Source of the DNA: Gemmata massiliana
GTDB lineage: Bacteria > Planctomycetota > Planctomycetia > Gemmatales > Gemmataceae
Assembly: GCA_000531095.1 (NCBI GenBank)
Contig: HG799468.1
Location: 211,942 to 275,941, forward strand
Direction of reading: 5' to 3'
DNA: 64,000 nucleotides
Of the stretch, positions 1 through 8,495 are shown piece by piece. The notes below the pieces were generated by a model, which did no database searches, was not told the DNA's origin, and was given only the letters and a program-made list of their open reading frames with translations. The stretch's first letter is position 1. Every line of letters starts with the position of its first letter. Made by a program: the position numbers and the translations under genes.

Positions 1-777
1 GTTGAAGAGTTCTTTTCCCAGCGGCGGTTGCTTGGGGGTGTCCTTGCCCGCATTCGCTAGCGGGCACGAATATACTTGCCCGCTCTGGGCGACCGAAACA
101 AACGTATCGTTGTCGGGAAAGTAGATGAGCCGCGGAAGGTTGAATCCCCCGGTCGCGGCGCGATCTTTCGGCGGTTCGTGCTTACCCACTCGCGCGGGCG
201 GCGCAGTGCTGCGGCCATCCAGGTCCGGCTTCTTCAATCGTGCGGTGTCCCAGATCCACAAGCTGCCGTCGGCGGTACCGAACCCGACGCGATTCCCGTC
301 CGGGTGGAACGCGACCGCGGTGACCACGTTGAAGTTCGCGTCTCCCTCGCGCGACAGCGGCCATGTGATGGCGAGCGTGTCCCCGGTCGCACGATCCAGT
401 ACCGCGACCGTACTCGGCTTCATGCCGTACCCGCCGACCACGACCTTCGCGCCGTCGGGCGTTGCATCAGCCGCTTTGATCCCACCGCGCTGTTCACGCC
501 ACGCGCGCCACCGCAGGGTCGATACCTTGGCCCGGTCCGTTTCGAGACCGTCCTTGACCGTGTGTGGCCACATGCGCACAACTTTGTCGTCGCCGGCCGC
601 GAACAGGTACTTCCCGTCCCGTGTGAACCGCAACACGTCGCACGGCCCGACGCGCCCGCCGGCCTCGACGACGATTTCCGGCTCCTCCCGCGCGCGCCGG
701 TCGAACTGCTGCGCCGCGGCCGGTTCAACGAAAAATGTTGCAGCGGCGATGACGAAGTAGATCGAATTCGCGGTCAT
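1..777 (-). CDS. WD40-repeat secreted protein, 3' part cut by window edge
   Basis: An uninterrupted minus-strand frame of 259 codons runs from an ATG at 777 off the left edge, so the C-terminus is missing. The first residues (MTANSIYFVIAAATFFVEPA, then AAAQQ) look like a signal peptide. WD40-type blades follow: VLRFTRDGKYLFAAGDDKVV near residue 50, ending in RMW, and AFHPDGNRVGFGTADGSLWI near residue 155, ending in WDT. Proteins of this kind are common in planctomycetes, where the propeller is thought to act as a protein-interaction scaffold; the ligand is unknown. The gene is divergent from the kinase at 899 and shares its 120-bp upstream region. Start choice rests on the signal peptide. Confidence 0.78.
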   Translation of the reverse strand, partial: MTANSIYFVIAAATFFVEPAAAQQFDRRAREEPEIVVEAGGRVGPCDVLRFTRDGKYLFAAGDDKVVRMWPHTVKDGLETDRAKVSTLRWRAWREQRGGIKAADATPDGAKVVVGGYGMKPSTVAVLDRATGDTLAITWPLSREGDANFNVVTAVAFHPDGNRVGFGTADGSLWIWDTARLKKPDLDGRSTAPPARVGKHEPPKDRAATGGFNLPRLIYFPDNDTFVSVAQSGQVYSCPLANAGKDTPKQPPLGKELFN

Positions 778-855
778 GGAGGTTCGTGGGTTGCGTGCGG
801 GCCGAAGCGCGGCCAATCTCCATAGCATACGCGAGCGGGCGCGGACAGTTTCAAG

Positions 856-861
856 TACAAT
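856..861 (+). promoter_or_regulatory. possible -10 element TACAAT
   Basis: TACAAT lies about 40 bp upstream of the kinase ATG at 899, in an unusually A/T-rich stretch of the divergent intergenic region. No convincing -35 box is visible at the expected spacing. The assignment is a guess from position and composition. Confidence 0.25.
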
Positions 862-898
862 CGCATTAATTGACCGCCCGACGGACGGAACGAGACTG

Positions 899-2287
899 AT
901 GTTCGACACACTCTCCGACGACGACAAGAACCGCATCACGGCCCGGTCCGAGGAGTTCCAGCGCGCGCTCGGGCGCGAAGAGGCGGCCGACTGGGAGCCG
1001 TTCCTCGCGGGCCTGGCCGGGGACGCGCGCCGGCTGCTCCTCACGGATTTGGTTACGCGCGACCTGGGCCACCGGTGGGCGAAAGGCGAACAGCCGAAGA
1101 TCGAAGAATACCTCGCGCGATACCCGGAGCTCGGCCCGGCGGACCGAGTCCCCGCCGCGCTCATACTCGAAGAGTTTCGGTGCCGGATCCGGGCCGGGTT
1201 CGTGCCCGCCCCGACAGAGTACCGCGACCGATTTCCCGTCCAGTTCGACGCCATCCAGACCGAACTGAACGCGACCGCCGCGTCGGGAACGATCGCGGAG
1301 GGCGGCCCCCGCCCGTGGGAGCCGATGGCCGAGAGCGTCGTCGCGATGTCGCAGCACTACGAATTGCTGCGCGAGTTGGGGCGCGGGATGTTCGGCGAGG
1401 TGTGGCTCGCGCGGAAGAAGCCGAGCGGCATCGAACGCGCCATCAAGATCCTGCACCAGTCCGCCGACCGCGACGCCGGGCAGCGCGAGCTGAAATCGCT
1501 CGAACTCATCAAGAACCTGCGCCACCCGTATCTGCTCGCGACGGAAGACTTCTGGGTCACGAACAACCGGCTCCACATCGTGATGGAGTTGGCCGAGGGG
1601 ACGCTCCGCGGGCGCATGAAGGAATACCTCGCTCAAGGTCAACCGGGCGTTCCCGTCGACGAGTTGTTCCAGTACATCGCGGAGGCCGCGGAGGGGCTGG
1701 ATTACCTCCACTCCCAGAAGATCACGCACCGCGACGTGAAGCCGGACAACATCCTCATCCTGCACGGCCACGCGAAGCTCGCGGACTTCGGCCTCGCGCG
1801 GGCGCAAACACAGATCGTGGAGTCGATGAGTCTCGCGGGGACGCCCGCGTACATGGCCCCGGAGATATGGGGCGGTGAGGGCGGCCCGGCCAGCGATCTG
1901 TACAGTCTGGCGTTCGCTTACGTTGAACTGCGACAGGGGCGATCGCCGCTGCGCCCCCGCCCGCTCATAGAACTGATGATCGCGCACAAGGAAGGGAGTT
2001 ACGAGTTTACCGAAACGGTGACCGAAGCCGAACGGAGCGTGCTACTCCGGGCACTGGCCGCACAACCACAGGACCGCCACCCGACCTGCGTGGACTTCGC
2101 CGCGGATCTCGCCGGCGCGCTCGGGCGGCCCTTCGCGGGCGGCGGGCGCCGAGTGACGGGACGCGGATCTTCCCACAGCAACCCACCCCTCCCCCCGTGT
2201 TTGGTTCGGCCGCCGCGTTCGAGAGCGGCAACCTCCCTCCACCCGAAACCGGCATCGCGGGCGGAACAGTCGTCATCGACTCGCTGA
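899..2287 (+). CDS. serine/threonine protein kinase (Pkn2-type), probably truncated by a frameshift
   Basis: The product has 462 residues from ATG 899. The first 150 residues form the Gly-poor lead region usual in planctomycete kinases (MFDTLSDDDKN...). A full Hanks-type kinase domain follows: glycine loop GRGMFGEV (about 160), AIK lysine (about 175), HRDVKPDN (about 276), DFG (about 296) and APE (about 320). All catalytic residues are present, so phosphotransfer is expected. After about residue 430 the frame becomes Arg/Pro/Ser-rich and stops at 2287. The reading frame one base back continues as a membrane segment and FGE-like domain (2197-3351). Planctomycete kinases often carry such a C-terminal membrane and sensor region, so the two were probably one gene. 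The C6 run at 2191-2196 is the likeliest slip site. Confidence 0.88.
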   Translation: MFDTLSDDDKNRITARSEEFQRALGREEAADWEPFLAGLAGDARRLLLTDLVTRDLGHRWAKGEQPKIEEYLARYPELGPADRVPAALILEEFRCRIRAGFVPAPTEYRDRFPVQFDAIQTELNATAASGTIAEGGPRPWEPMAESVVAMSQHYELLRELGRGMFGEVWLARKKPSGIERAIKILHQSADRDAGQRELKSLELIKNLRHPYLLATEDFWVTNNRLHIVMELAEGTLRGRMKEYLAQGQPGVPVDELFQYIAEAAEGLDYLHSQKITHRDVKPDNILILHGHAKLADFGLARAQTQIVESMSLAGTPAYMAPEIWGGEGGPASDLYSLAFAYVELRQGRSPLRPRPLIELMIAHKEGSYEFTETVTEAERSVLLRALAAQPQDRHPTCVDFAADLAGALGRPFAGGGRRVTGRGSSHSNPPLPPCLVRPPRSRAATSLHPKPASRAEQSSSTR

Positions 2288-3351
2288 AGCGCAAACCCAA
2301 GCCCTCTCCGGAACCACTCATACCGGAACCACTCGTAGAGGCTGAGCCGCTCCCCAAGGAAGAGTTCGCTCCCACAGAATCGCGGCGCCCGTGGCCCCTG
2401 TTTGCGGGCGGAGGACTCGCATTGGCGGTTCTTGTTGCGTTCGGCGTCTGGGCAGCAACTGGCGGCACCAAAACCATCTCGACGGAACCCGAACCGATCG
2501 CCAAAGGGAAACCAGAACCTCCCGACCCAGGCCCGAAACTGCCCGGTCCGAGCGTCCCGCAACCTGCCGACCCACTGCTGACAGATACCGTTCTCGGCGC
2601 GGCCGGCGCGGTCGCCAATCAAACGAACAAACGGCCGGAAATTCCGCCGATGCCGGAGCCAAAATGGGTGTTCCCCACGGGCACGATTCCGGAACCGGGC
2701 ACCAAAGAAGTGCAACTCGTCGGTAAACGGGCACCCGAGTGGGTGTTTGTCGATCGAGGGAACGAAAAGGTACGTTTCCGACTTATTACGGGGCAATCCG
2801 GGCCGAACTTGGCCCCGTTCTACATCACAGAAACGAAAGTCATGAACAAGCTGTTTGCGGGCGGCGCCGGCGACGACAAACCGGTCGTGAACGTGACCGC
2901 GTTCGCTGCCCAGGGATTCGCGCAAAAAGCGTTCGGTGGCGACCTCCCGACCGAGGACCAGTGGGACCGCGCGGCCGGCTTCTTCGACCGAGACGAACAA
3001 ACGGGACCGACACTATCGCCGGGCCGCGCGTGGATCGGGAAAGATGCTCCCGGTTCAGTGAAACGCCCGACGAACGAAGCCGATGTGAATCGCTTCGGGC
3101 TGCTCGATATGGCCGGCAACGGGCGCGAGTGGACGCGAACGATCGTCACGCGGGACGGTAAGCGAAAGGTTCTCGGTGCGGACACTCTGGAAGCAACCGA
3201 CAAGATCGTTCTTCGCGGTCGGGCATTCTTCCTGGAGCGCCCGCTCACATTCAAAATGCTGGAAACGGAACGCACCACGCAACCACAAGCCGCGACCGCC
3301 ACCGTAGCCAGCCCGTACACGAGCTTCCGGGTCGTGCTCCCACTACCGTGA
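2197..3351 (+). CDS. membrane-anchored FGE/sulfatase-modifying-factor-like domain, detached C-terminal half of the kinase
   Basis: The frame is open from GTG 2197 (384 codons) and also upstream of it in the same frame. A Pro/Glu linker leads to one membrane segment (WPLFAGGGLALAVLVAFGVW, about 65-85), a second Pro-rich linker, then a domain of about 200 residues with formylglycine-generating-enzyme superfamily motifs: FYITETKVMNKLF, LPTEDQWDRAAG, GLLDMAGNGREWT and the terminal YTSFRVVLP. The catalytic cysteine block of true FGE is not visible, so a binding or sensor role outside the membrane is more likely than catalysis. It overlaps the kinase frame by 91 bp and its own start has no ribosome binding site, which argues against independent translation. 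Its stop overlaps by 9 bp the stop of the convergent permease gene. Confidence 0.75.
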   Translation: MFGSAAAFESGNLPPPETGIAGGTVVIDSLKRKPKPSPEPLIPEPLVEAEPLPKEEFAPTESRRPWPLFAGGGLALAVLVAFGVWAATGGTKTISTEPEPIAKGKPEPPDPGPKLPGPSVPQPADPLLTDTVLGAAGAVANQTNKRPEIPPMPEPKWVFPTGTIPEPGTKEVQLVGKRAPEWVFVDRGNEKVRFRLITGQSGPNLAPFYITETKVMNKLFAGGAGDDKPVVNVTAFAAQGFAQKAFGGDLPTEDQWDRAAGFFDRDEQTGPTLSPGRAWIGKDAPGSVKRPTNEADVNRFGLLDMAGNGREWTRTIVTRDGKRKVLGADTLEATDKIVLRGRAFFLERPLTFKMLETERTTQPQAATATVASPYTSFRVVLPLP

Positions 3352-4347
3352 GCCCTTTTGCCGCCAGCGGTTCAGGCTCACGTTCGCGATGAGCAGCGCG
3401 CCAATGAGCACGTACTGCATCTCGACCGGCACGTTGAAGAGGCTCACGCCGTTCTTGATGAGGATCAGGATCAACACACCGAGCATCGCCCCCACTACCG
3501 TTCCGCGCCCGCCCGACAAACTCGCGCCGCCGATTACCACGGCCGTAATGACGTCCAGTTCGAGTTGTTCGCCGAGCGTCGGGTTCCCGCTGTTGCTGTG
3601 CGCGAACAGGATCACACCAGCCCAGCCGGTTAGTAGCCCCGCGAGTGTGTAGACGAGCAGCTTCGTCCGCGTCACGTTCACACCGCACAACCGAGCGGTC
3701 GCTTCGTTCGACCCGACCGCGTACAGGTGCCGCCCGAAAACAGTGAGTTTGAGTAACACGGCCGTCAGAATCGCCAGCAACACGAGCGACCACAATCCGG
3801 GGTTCGTGAGCGACACGCGGCCCACCGTATCCACCCACTCCGGTGTCCCACCGAGGGGGAACGGAAGCGTCGTGCGGGCCGCGAGCCACACCGCAACGCC
3901 ACGCGCGATCCCGAACATCCCGAGCGTCGCGACGAACGGCGGGAGTTGCAACTTCGTGACGAGCGCGCCGTTAATTAGGCCACACAATCCCCCAGCCATT
4001 ACTCCGGCCACAGTCGCGACGAAGCTGTTTGTCGGCGAGGAGCCGGAAGAGGTGTACATCGCGGTGTAGACCCGCATCGTAACCACGGTGACGAGCGCGA
4101 CCGTCGCTCCGACAGACAGGTCGATCCCGCCGCTGATGAGCACGAGCAACATTCCCAGAGCCACAACTGCGGGCACGGTCCCCTCGTGGAGCAACACACG
4201 CAGGTTGCCTAAACTCAAAAATGTCCCGAGTTCGCCCTTGATCCCGATCAACACGGTGAACAGCGCCAGCACCGCGACTAAGCCGATCCACGGGCCGGCG
4301 GGGAGGCTAAACGATTTCGCACCAGATCCAGGCGGAGAGGTAGACAT
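3343..4347 (-). CDS. ABC sugar transporter permease (RbsC-like)
   Basis: The 334-residue membrane protein belongs to the BPD_transp_2 (ribose/xylose/galactose permease) family. Many hydrophobic segments are visible, with family blocks SGGIDLSVGATVALVTVV (about 75-92), GLINGALVTKLQLPPFVATL and AVVIGGASLSGGRGTVVGA. It would form the inner-membrane channel of the importer encoded with the ATPase at 4389 and the binding protein at 6662. The frame is open further upstream, into the ATPase gene, but MSTSPPGS at 4347 gives a normal family length and leaves a 41-bp gap to the ATPase stop. Substrate cannot be read from sequence; ribose-like pentoses or other monosaccharides are typical of the family. 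Confidence 0.9.
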   Translation of the reverse strand: MSTSPPGSGAKSFSLPAGPWIGLVAVLALFTVLIGIKGELGTFLSLGNLRVLLHEGTVPAVVALGMLLVLISGGIDLSVGATVALVTVVTMRVYTAMYTSSGSSPTNSFVATVAGVMAGGLCGLINGALVTKLQLPPFVATLGMFGIARGVAVWLAARTTLPFPLGGTPEWVDTVGRVSLTNPGLWSLVLLAILTAVLLKLTVFGRHLYAVGSNEATARLCGVNVTRTKLLVYTLAGLLTGWAGVILFAHSNSGNPTLGEQLELDVITAVVIGGASLSGGRGTVVGAMLGVLILILIKNGVSLFNVPVEMQYVLIGALLIANVSLNRWRQKGSR

Positions 4348-4388
4348 TGCGAGCCACTTTGGGTTTCTTGACGGGTCAAATTTCGTGA

Positions 4389-5873
4389 TTATGCCCCGGT
4401 CGCGGTGGCGATCACCTGTTCCGGGGTCCATTCGCTGATCGGGCGCACCGGCGAGAGCTTCCCGCGACACATCACCACGAGCGTGTCACACACGCCGAAC
4501 AGTTCGGGAAGATAACTGCTCACTACCAGCACCGCCTTTCCGCTCGCGGCCGCGGCACCGATTTGCCGGTAGATGTCGGCCTTGCTCCCCACGTCCACGC
4601 CCTTCGTCGGCTCATCGAGCAGGAGCACGTCCGCGTGCTGGTGAAACAGGCGGGCGATCGCGACCTTTTGCTGGTTCCCGCCGCTGAGATCGCCGACGGC
4701 CTGGTCCGCGTCGCGGAACCTCACCCCGAACCGCGTGAGAACCTCCCCGACAGCCCCGCGCAACCAGGACCGCGACAGGAACCCGAATGTGGCGCCCTCA
4801 TCGAGCCGGCTGAGAACGACGTTATCACCGACGGACAGATCGAGCGCGAGCCCTTCCGTCTTGCGGTCCTCGCTCACCAACCCTACCCCCTGCCCGATGC
4901 GTTCCGCGGGGGTCGCGCGTTCGTTACTGTGTGCCCCCACCTTCACTCGACCGGCCCGAACGGGATCGAGACCGTACACCGCACGAAGCAGTTCCGTGCG
5001 CCCGGAGCCGATGATCCCCGCAATACCGAGGATTTCTCCGCGGCGCAACGCGAGGCTCGCACCGGTCGGCAGTTCCTCGCCGTTCAGGTCAGCGAGTTCG
5101 AGTACCGGCGCGCCGATCTCGTGAGGGGTCCGCGGATACTGCTCCGTGACCGTCCGCCCGACCATCATCTCGACGACCTTCTCGCGCGTCACGTCCCCCC
5201 AGCGCCCGTTGCCGACCGCCTGCCCGTCGCGCAGGACCGTGAACCGATCCGCGATGGCGTCGAGTTCTTCGAGGAAGTGGCTGATATAAACGACCGTGAC
5301 GCCCCGGGCCTTCAGCGACCTTACCAGTTCAAAAAGGCGCTTCGCGTCCTCTTGCGTCAGCGCACTGGTCGGCTCATCGAGAACGAGCACTTTCACGTCC
5401 GAGAGCAGCGCGCGGGCGATCTCGACCACTTGCCGCCCGGCGGGGTTGAGGGTCGCGATTGGTGCATCAGGCTTGATCTCCGGGTGGCCGAGTTGCGCGA
5501 GCGCCGACTCAACTCGTGCGCGGTTGGCACTTGAAGTGAGAAACCCGAACCCGCTGTGTTCCTGCCCGAGCGTGACGTTCGCTTCAACAGTAAGGTCCGG
5601 GCAGATCGCGAGTTCCTGATAGATCATTGCAACGCCGCGCTCGCGTGCCGATTGCGGCCCGGTGGGGCGGTAAACGGCCCCGTCGAGTTCCATCGCCCCG
5701 GTATCGGGCTGTTCCGCGCCCGAAAGGATCTTCATGAGCGTGGACTTACCCGCGCCGTTCTCACCGACGATCGCGTGAACTTCCCCGGGCCGCAGTTCGA
5801 GATCGACGCCACGCAGTGCGACCGTCGGCCCGTAGCTCTTGCGGATGTCGGTCATGCGGAGACGGGAAGTCAT
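4389..5873 (-). CDS. sugar ABC transporter ATP-binding protein (RbsA/MglA-like, two NBDs)
   Basis: The protein has 494 residues and two nucleotide-binding domains in tandem, as in RbsA. NBD1 has Walker A GENGAGKST (37-45), a degenerate signature LNPAGRQVVEIARAL and Walker B VLVLDEPT. NBD2 has the non-canonical P-loop GIIGSGRTEL typical of this subfamily, the good signature LSGGNQQK and Walker B VLLLDEPTKGVD. It powers the import complex with the permease encoded 41 bp downstream. Upstream, repeats and the DUF559 gene separate it from the binding-protein gene, whereas such operons are usually compact. The start MTSRLRMTD is at 5873; an internal Met at residue 7 is also possible. Confidence 0.93.
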   Translation of the reverse strand: MTSRLRMTDIRKSYGPTVALRGVDLELRPGEVHAIVGENGAGKSTLMKILSGAEQPDTGAMELDGAVYRPTGPQSARERGVAMIYQELAICPDLTVEANVTLGQEHSGFGFLTSSANRARVESALAQLGHPEIKPDAPIATLNPAGRQVVEIARALLSDVKVLVLDEPTSALTQEDAKRLFELVRSLKARGVTVVYISHFLEELDAIADRFTVLRDGQAVGNGRWGDVTREKVVEMMVGRTVTEQYPRTPHEIGAPVLELADLNGEELPTGASLALRRGEILGIAGIIGSGRTELLRAVYGLDPVRAGRVKVGAHSNERATPAERIGQGVGLVSEDRKTEGLALDLSVGDNVVLSRLDEGATFGFLSRSWLRGAVGEVLTRFGVRFRDADQAVGDLSGGNQQKVAIARLFHQHADVLLLDEPTKGVDVGSKADIYRQIGAAAASGKAVLVVSSYLPELFGVCDTLVVMCRGKLSPVRPISEWTPEQVIATATGA

Positions 5874-5879
5874 AGCAAC

Positions 5880-6115
5880 CCCTCCCCAACCCCTCCCCTA
5901 AGCGGAGAGGGGCTTAATACCGGCGCTGATGATGGGGTGAAACCTTCTGCTTCTGGATCTGCTCCCCCTTCCTTCTTAGGGAAGGGAGCCAGAGGGTTGG
6001 GTTGTGGCTGGAATCCCTCCCCAACCACTCCCCTAAGCGGAGAGGGGCTTAATACCGAAGAGGGTATTTGGTCTTCGTTTTTTTGTTCTGCTCCCCCTTC
6101 CTTCTTAGGGAAGGG
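5880..6115. repeat. tandem pair of C-rich intergenic repeats inside the ABC operon
   Basis: Two short units alternate. Unit A (42 bp, one mismatch; CCTCCCC, then CTAAGCGGAGAGGGGCTTAA) occurs at 5880-5921 and 6015-6056. Unit B (27 bp, identical; CCCCCTTCCTTCTTAGGGAA) occurs at 5960-5986 and 6089-6115. Unit B can fold as a hairpin CCCTTCC/GGAAGGG. The second unit B overlaps the 3' end of the DUF559 gene, whose last codons it supplies. Spacing between copies is about 130 bp, so a block was probably duplicated. A related C-rich run lies at 6570-6590 on the other side of the gene. Confidence 0.75.
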
Positions 6116-6500
6116 GCCGGGGGTTAGGTTCTGCCCCCCGCTCTGCGCACGCCGCGGTGATAGACAAAACAACGCTCTCCGTATCGGTGACGACCGCGTT
6201 ATTACGAAATCGCATAACGTGAATACCGCGCAACGCAAATGCCGTCGTTCGCCGCTCGTCGTAGTCGGCTTGATAGTCGTGAACCGGGCCGTCTACTTCA
6301 ACAACGAGTGCCGCGACGTGACAGTAAAAATCGGCAATGTAACCTTCGATGACCTGTTGGCGACGGAAATGATACCCGAGCCGGTTTCCGCGCAGACGCC
6401 CCCACAGAATACGCTCGGCTGGTGTCATCTCGCGGCGCAGTTCCTTCGCCAATTGCGTTTTCGTTTCTCCGACCCGCTGCCCGCGAACGATGTACCTCAC
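6105..6500 (-). CDS. DUF559-family (Vsr-like) endonuclease domain protein
   Basis: The protein has 131 residues from GTG 6500. It shows the DUF559 blocks LRREMTPAERILWGRLRGN, GYHFRRQQVIEGYIADFYC and ALVVEVDGPVHD: an Asp followed by Glu-Val-Asp-Gly, the pattern of the Vsr/PD-(D/E)XK-like nuclease core. The family is widespread in planctomycetes, often in many copies; its physiological role is unsettled. The frame is open back to 6665, but that extension is Pro-rich and repeat-like, so the later start is preferred; MTPAERILW is a further option. The C-terminal residues are encoded by a dispersed repeat. It sits between the binding-protein and ATPase genes, suggesting insertion together with the flanking repeats. 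Confidence 0.72.
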   Translation of the reverse strand: MRYIVRGQRVGETKTQLAKELRREMTPAERILWGRLRGNRLGYHFRRQQVIEGYIADFYCHVAALVVEVDGPVHDYQADYDERRTTAFALRGIHVMRFRNNAVVTDTESVVLSITAACAERGAEPNPRPLP

Positions 6501-6661
6501 GAGTTTTTCTCGCCTAACCGCTCCTGAGAAAGGCGCCCAAAGTTTGGGAGGCGGGGCTGTGTTTGGTGTTTCTCCCCCTTCCTTCACCGCCGGTCCGCGA
6601 GAGGCTCCACTGACAGGACCGGCGCACGAAAAGGCGAAGAGGGTTGGGGGGTTAGGTTCAC

Positions 6662-7708
6662 TCATCGTTTCGGCCCCTTCCGCAGTTCTTCGGTGGTGCG
6701 CTTGGCCTGCGTTTCGGGGTCGTACAACCCCAGCGTGAACGCCGAATTGAGGTTCTCCTTCGTGACGAGGTACTCACCGGTGCTCTCGCTCATGTCCTTC
6801 CGCCCGTTGTTCACGTCGCGCCCACGCAGGTGCTGCACGCAGTACCACGTCGATAGGTAACCCATGCGGTACGGGTCTTGCAAAATGCTGCCGATCACGT
6901 CGCCCTCTTGAATGGATTGCAGCAGCGGCTTGCTCGCGTCGAACCCCATTAAGAGCACTTTCTTATTCAACCCCTGGGAGCGCAACACGTCGGCCGTGCC
7001 GGACGCGGACGATTCGTTCGGTGCGAAGATCCCGTCCACCTGATTGCCGTACTGAAGGACGAGCGGTCCCGCTTCGCGCATCGCGGAATCGCGGGTCGCC
7101 CCGGCGTACTTGTCGGTCGAAAGCCAGACCGCGTCCGGGCAGATTTTCTTCACCGTCTCTTCAAAGCCCCGCTCACGGTCCTCCGTCGCCTGTGAACCGA
7201 CCGCGTAGCGGAACAAGATCAGTTTCGGCTTATCCTTGCCCTGCTTTTTGAGTTCTCCGATGAGGTGCCGGGCGGCGAGGCACCCGCCGTTGTAGTTGTC
7301 GGTCGCGACGTACTTGACGAAGTGGTCGGGATCATCGAGTCCGGAGTCGATGATGACAACGGGCACACCCGCGTCGGCCGCGCGTTTCACGCAGGCCGTC
7401 ATGGTGCGACTGTGCTGTGGGGCGAGCACGATACCGCTCGCACCAGTCGCCACGCGCCGGTCAACGATTCGGATCTGCTCGATCGCGTCGCGCTCGCGCA
7501 GCGGGCCGTCGAAAATGATTCGCACCGTGGTGCCGTCTTCGGCCCTCAGATCGTCCGCGCAGCGCTCGGCCCCGCGGCGCACCGACTGCCAGTGCTCGTG
7601 CGTCAGCCCCTTCGGGATGACGACGACGGTGAACTGTTCCTCGGGTTTCTGACACCCGAACAGGACCGGCAGCGCGGCGGCGAACAGGTAATAAAGTAAA
7701 CGCGGCAT
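6662..7708 (-). CDS. sugar-binding lipoprotein of ABC importer (RbsB-like, Peripla_BP_4)
   Basis: The protein has 348 residues with lipoprotein signal MPRLLYYLFAAALPVLFGC, so Cys19 is the predicted lipidated residue. The mature part has the type I periplasmic-binding fold: FTVVVIPKGLTHEHWQSV, GIVLAPQHSRTMTACVKRA, VPVVIIDSGLD, YVATDNYNGGCLAARHLI, DGIFAPNESSASGTADVL and LLMGFDASKPLLQSIQEGDV. It delivers substrate to the permease encoded at 3343. The open frame extends to 8455 antisense to the neighbouring gene, but ATG 7708 is the only start that gives a signal peptide. The first gene of the operon is expected to be transcribed from 7709-7825. Confidence 0.92.
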   Translation of the reverse strand: MPRLLYYLFAAALPVLFGCQKPEEQFTVVVIPKGLTHEHWQSVRRGAERCADDLRAEDGTTVRIIFDGPLRERDAIEQIRIVDRRVATGASGIVLAPQHSRTMTACVKRAADAGVPVVIIDSGLDDPDHFVKYVATDNYNGGCLAARHLIGELKKQGKDKPKLILFRYAVGSQATEDRERGFEETVKKICPDAVWLSTDKYAGATRDSAMREAGPLVLQYGNQVDGIFAPNESSASGTADVLRSQGLNKKVLLMGFDASKPLLQSIQEGDVIGSILQDPYRMGYLSTWYCVQHLRGRDVNNGRKDMSESTGEYLVTKENLNSAFTLGLYDPETQAKRTTEELRKGPKR

Positions 7709-7825
7709 GGGTGCCCCGTGGGAGAGTGTTCGCAGAAGGTACCCGCGGAGCGCGCGGGGGTCAAGTTTCCGGGGCACATCTGTCGATACAACGTGCTTGA
7801 GGGATCTCCCGCGAGCGCCGGACCC

Positions 7826-8464
7826 ATGCCGCCCGACCAGCAACCGCCGATCAACCTGATCCGCGTCTTCGACTTTTACGTGACGCTGATGTTCGTCATC
7901 AGCCTCGTGCGGCGCTGGGACGTGTACCTCAACGCGGTGCGCATCCTGATCGGGGTCCGCGGGCGCTGGCCGAAACTCATCTCGCGACTCAGCGAGCACA
8001 GCAGCCTCATTTTGAACTGGGCCTTCTTCCGCCCCGCGATCCTCGCACTGGCCCTTACGGTCGTTCAACTGATCGTGTCGCGGGCCATTTTCCCACTCGC
8101 GGTGCTCACCGGCCCCCAACTCCAGCACGAGTGGTGGTGGGTGCCGATCATCTTCGTGCCGCTCGTGCCGATGCTCGCGGTGGACGTCTACTTTGTGGTC
8201 CGCGTGGGTAAGTTCGACCACAACGAGACGGTAAAGTACTTCGACCAAGCGGAAACGTGGCTCGGCTGGAAAGGTCCGGCCGTGCGCGCGCTCACCCTGG
8301 GTCTGGTGAACCCGCACAAGATGGTCGACGACGAGGTGCGTAAGAGTTTGCAGGACTACCGCAGCACACTGAATGCGTCGCTGTGGTGGGTGTCCGTGCA
8401 AATCGGGCTGCGCCTGATCTTCGGCCTCACGCTCTGGACCGTCTGGGCGATTCACACTTTATAA
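7826..8464 (+). CDS. conserved membrane protein, function unknown
   Basis: The protein has 212 residues with three or four hydrophobic segments: FDFYVTLMFVISLV (about 15-28), FFRPAILALALTVVQLIVS (about 70-88), WWVPIIFVPLVPMLAVDVYF (about 105-125) and LWWVSVQIGLRLIFGLTLW near the C-terminus. A charged cytoplasmic loop (YFDQAETWLGWKGPAVRAL) lies between. No enzymatic motif is seen. It is divergent from the ABC-operon first gene. An upstream in-frame GTG/ATG extension to 7718 has poor composition; ATG 7826 is preferred although the ribosome site is weak. Confidence 0.75.
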   Translation: MPPDQQPPINLIRVFDFYVTLMFVISLVRRWDVYLNAVRILIGVRGRWPKLISRLSEHSSLILNWAFFRPAILALALTVVQLIVSRAIFPLAVLTGPQLQHEWWWVPIIFVPLVPMLAVDVYFVVRVGKFDHNETVKYFDQAETWLGWKGPAVRALTLGLVNPHKMVDDEVRKSLQDYRSTLNASLWWVSVQIGLRLIFGLTLWTVWAIHTL

Positions 8465-8495
8465 ATGGCCCACCGCACCCGCGCGAGGACTTACT

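Noticed and set aside
866-1987. 373-codon minus-strand frame over the kinase
   Set aside because: Mirror of the kinase coding pattern; no recognisable domain.
7709-8455. Upstream extension of the sugar-binding lipoprotein
   Set aside because: Antisense to the membrane protein gene and would bury the lipoprotein signal peptide.
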